The position numbers were made by a program, and so were the translations under genes. Under the pieces are notes generated by a model, which was not told the origin of the DNA, did no database searches, and worked only from the letters and a program-made list of their open reading frames with translations. A DNA stretch of 6,081 bases from Bacteroidales bacterium UBA4318 (lineage in GTDB: Bacteria > Bacteroidota > Bacteroidia > Bacteroidales > UBA932), in the NCBI GenBank assembly GCA_002393895.1, contig DGUE01000067.1, positions 1-6,081 on the forward strand. Reading direction: 5' to 3'. Position 1 is the stretch's first letter. Each line of letters opens with the position of its first letter. Below are positions 5,157 to 6,081 of this stretch, one piece after another.

Positions 5157-6081
5157 ATGGCTGTGACCAATGTTGAAACCTTCACCAATCCCCGTGACTC
5201 TCTGCCGAATGTCTATACCAACATTACGGCCCGTGAAATCGATTTCGTTACCCGCTTCGGCGCGAACTGGGACGCCCTGCGCACCGTTCTGGGCATTATG
5301 CGCCCCATCCGCAAGGCCCCCGGCACTGCGCTGGTGACCTACTCTGCGTCTGTTGCGCTGGAAAGCGGCAATGTTCCCGCCGGTGCTGTGATCCCCTACA
5401 GCAAGGCGACCATCACCAAGGCTGGCATGGCTGACCTGTCCCTGGAGAAGTATGCCAAGGCCGTGCCCATCGAAGATGTGGAGAAGTACGGCGCGTCCAT
5501 CGCTGTCCAGAAGAGCGACGAGGCTTTCCTGAATGAGCTGCAGAGCAATGTCCTGACCCGGTTCTACACCTTCCTGAACACCGGCGCACTGACCGGCGTT
5601 GCCTCCACTTGGCAGGCCGCTCTCGCCAAGGCCAAGGGCGAGGTGCTGAACAAGTTCAACACCATGCGCAAGACCGTCACCAACGTGGTGGGCTTTGCCA
5701 ACGTACTGGACCTGTACGAATACCTGGGCGCTGCCGACATCACTGTGCAGACCCAGTTCGGCCTGAACTACGTGCAGAACTTCATGGGCTACTCCGTGCT
5801 GTTCCTGCTGTCCGCGCCCGACGTGGCCCGTGGCACCGTGATTGCGCTGCCCGTGGAGAACATCGACCTGTACTACATTGACCCCTCCGATTCCGAGTTT
5901 GCCCAGTTGGGTCTGGACTACACCGTGCAGGGCGAGACCAACCTGATCGGCTTCCATGCCAACGGCAACTACTCCACCGCTGTGGGCGAGAGCTTTGCCC
6001 TCATGGGCATGGCGCTGTGGGCTGAGTACCTGGACGGCATCGCCATCATCAGCGTGGGCACCGAGTCCTTCACTTCCGTGT
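5157..6081 (+). CDS. Major capsid protein (3' end beyond the window)
   Basis: This is the shell protein of the phage head, probably with the HK97 fold; the fold is inferred from the family and context. The visible 308 codons are open from ATG to the window edge with no stop, so the gene is partial only because the window ends; the text near the edge (MALWAEYLDGIAIIS, about 284-298) resembles the usual C-terminal strand, so little is probably missing. The N-terminus (1-50) includes REIDFVTRF and LRTVLGIMRP; residues about 54-82, rich in beta and small residues, are where the extended loop would lie; a long helix follows at about 105-142. There are no cysteines. The ribosome site AAAGGA (5141-5146) is ten bases before ATG, 16 bases after the scaffold stop. 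Codons are strongly C-ending (22 of 27 Thr codons are ACC), typical of very high expression. Confidence 0.9.
   Translation, partial: MAVTNVETFTNPRDSLPNVYTNITAREIDFVTRFGANWDALRTVLGIMRPIRKAPGTALVTYSASVALESGNVPAGAVIPYSKATITKAGMADLSLEKYAKAVPIEDVEKYGASIAVQKSDEAFLNELQSNVLTRFYTFLNTGALTGVASTWQAALAKAKGEVLNKFNTMRKTVTNVVGFANVLDLYEYLGAADITVQTQFGLNYVQNFMGYSVLFLLSAPDVARGTVIALPVENIDLYYIDPSDSEFAQLGLDYTVQGETNLIGFHANGNYSTAVGESFALMGMALWAEYLDGIAIISVGTESFTSV

Noticed and set aside
5133..5957. Minus-strand open frame of 274 codons opposite the capsid gene
   Set aside because: The Gly/His/Val/Gln-rich translation is the mirror of C-ending codons in the highly biased capsid gene; the plus-strand capsid frame is well supported.
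1..6081. CRISPR array, insertion sequence, toxin-antitoxin or anti-phage defence genes
   Set aside because: No regularly spaced repeats, transposase, or paired small genes were seen; every sizeable plus-strand gene fits the phage head module.

Overview
The window is a piece of a tailed bacteriophage or prophage genome: the DNA-packaging and head-assembly module, read entirely from the plus strand. Genes in order are terminase large subunit, a threonine tRNA, SPP1 gp6-type portal, SPP1 gp7/Mu F-type minor head protein, HK97 gp10-type connector protein, scaffold-like protein and major capsid protein (cut by the right edge). The protein families, the AGGAGG-type ribosome sites and the GC-rich third codon positions suggest a siphovirus-like phage of a fairly GC-rich Firmicutes host, for example a gut Clostridia/Oscillospirales lineage. 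The host assignment is inference; no host gene is visible.

Layout. Bases 1-108 hold no supportable gene and end in a strong ribosome site. terL occupies 109-1257. Bases 1258-1588 contain no protein gene: a 10-bp hairpin (1292-1320), tRNA-Thr(UGU) (1358-1429), and a run of inverted repeats (1428-1562) leading up to the portal ribosome site. Portal (1589-3019) and minor head protein (3016-3990) overlap by four bases, and the gp10-like gene follows after four more (3995-4444), so these three look translationally coupled. A strong intrinsic terminator (4451-4475) closes that block. Scaffold (4547-5140) and capsid (5157 to beyond 6081) form a second block, possibly with its own weak promoter overlapping the terminator tail.

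How the parts work together. The portal forms the ring at one capsid vertex, the terminase docks on it and pumps DNA with its ATPase before cutting with its nuclease, the minor head protein sits with the portal inside the procapsid, the scaffold directs capsid assembly and then leaves, and the gp10-like protein helps join the finished head to the tail.

Most unusual points. First, a tRNA gene and structured RNA lie inside the packaging module. Second, threonine codon choice changes sharply: ACA+ACG make up 19 of 24 Thr codons in terL, 13 of 37 in the portal and 1 of 27 in the capsid gene, and these are the codons a UGU anticodon reads. Third, the gp10-like gene precedes the scaffold instead of following the capsid gene. 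I did not find a clearly new multi-gene system; the best candidate for something undescribed is the structured segment between the tRNA and the portal gene.
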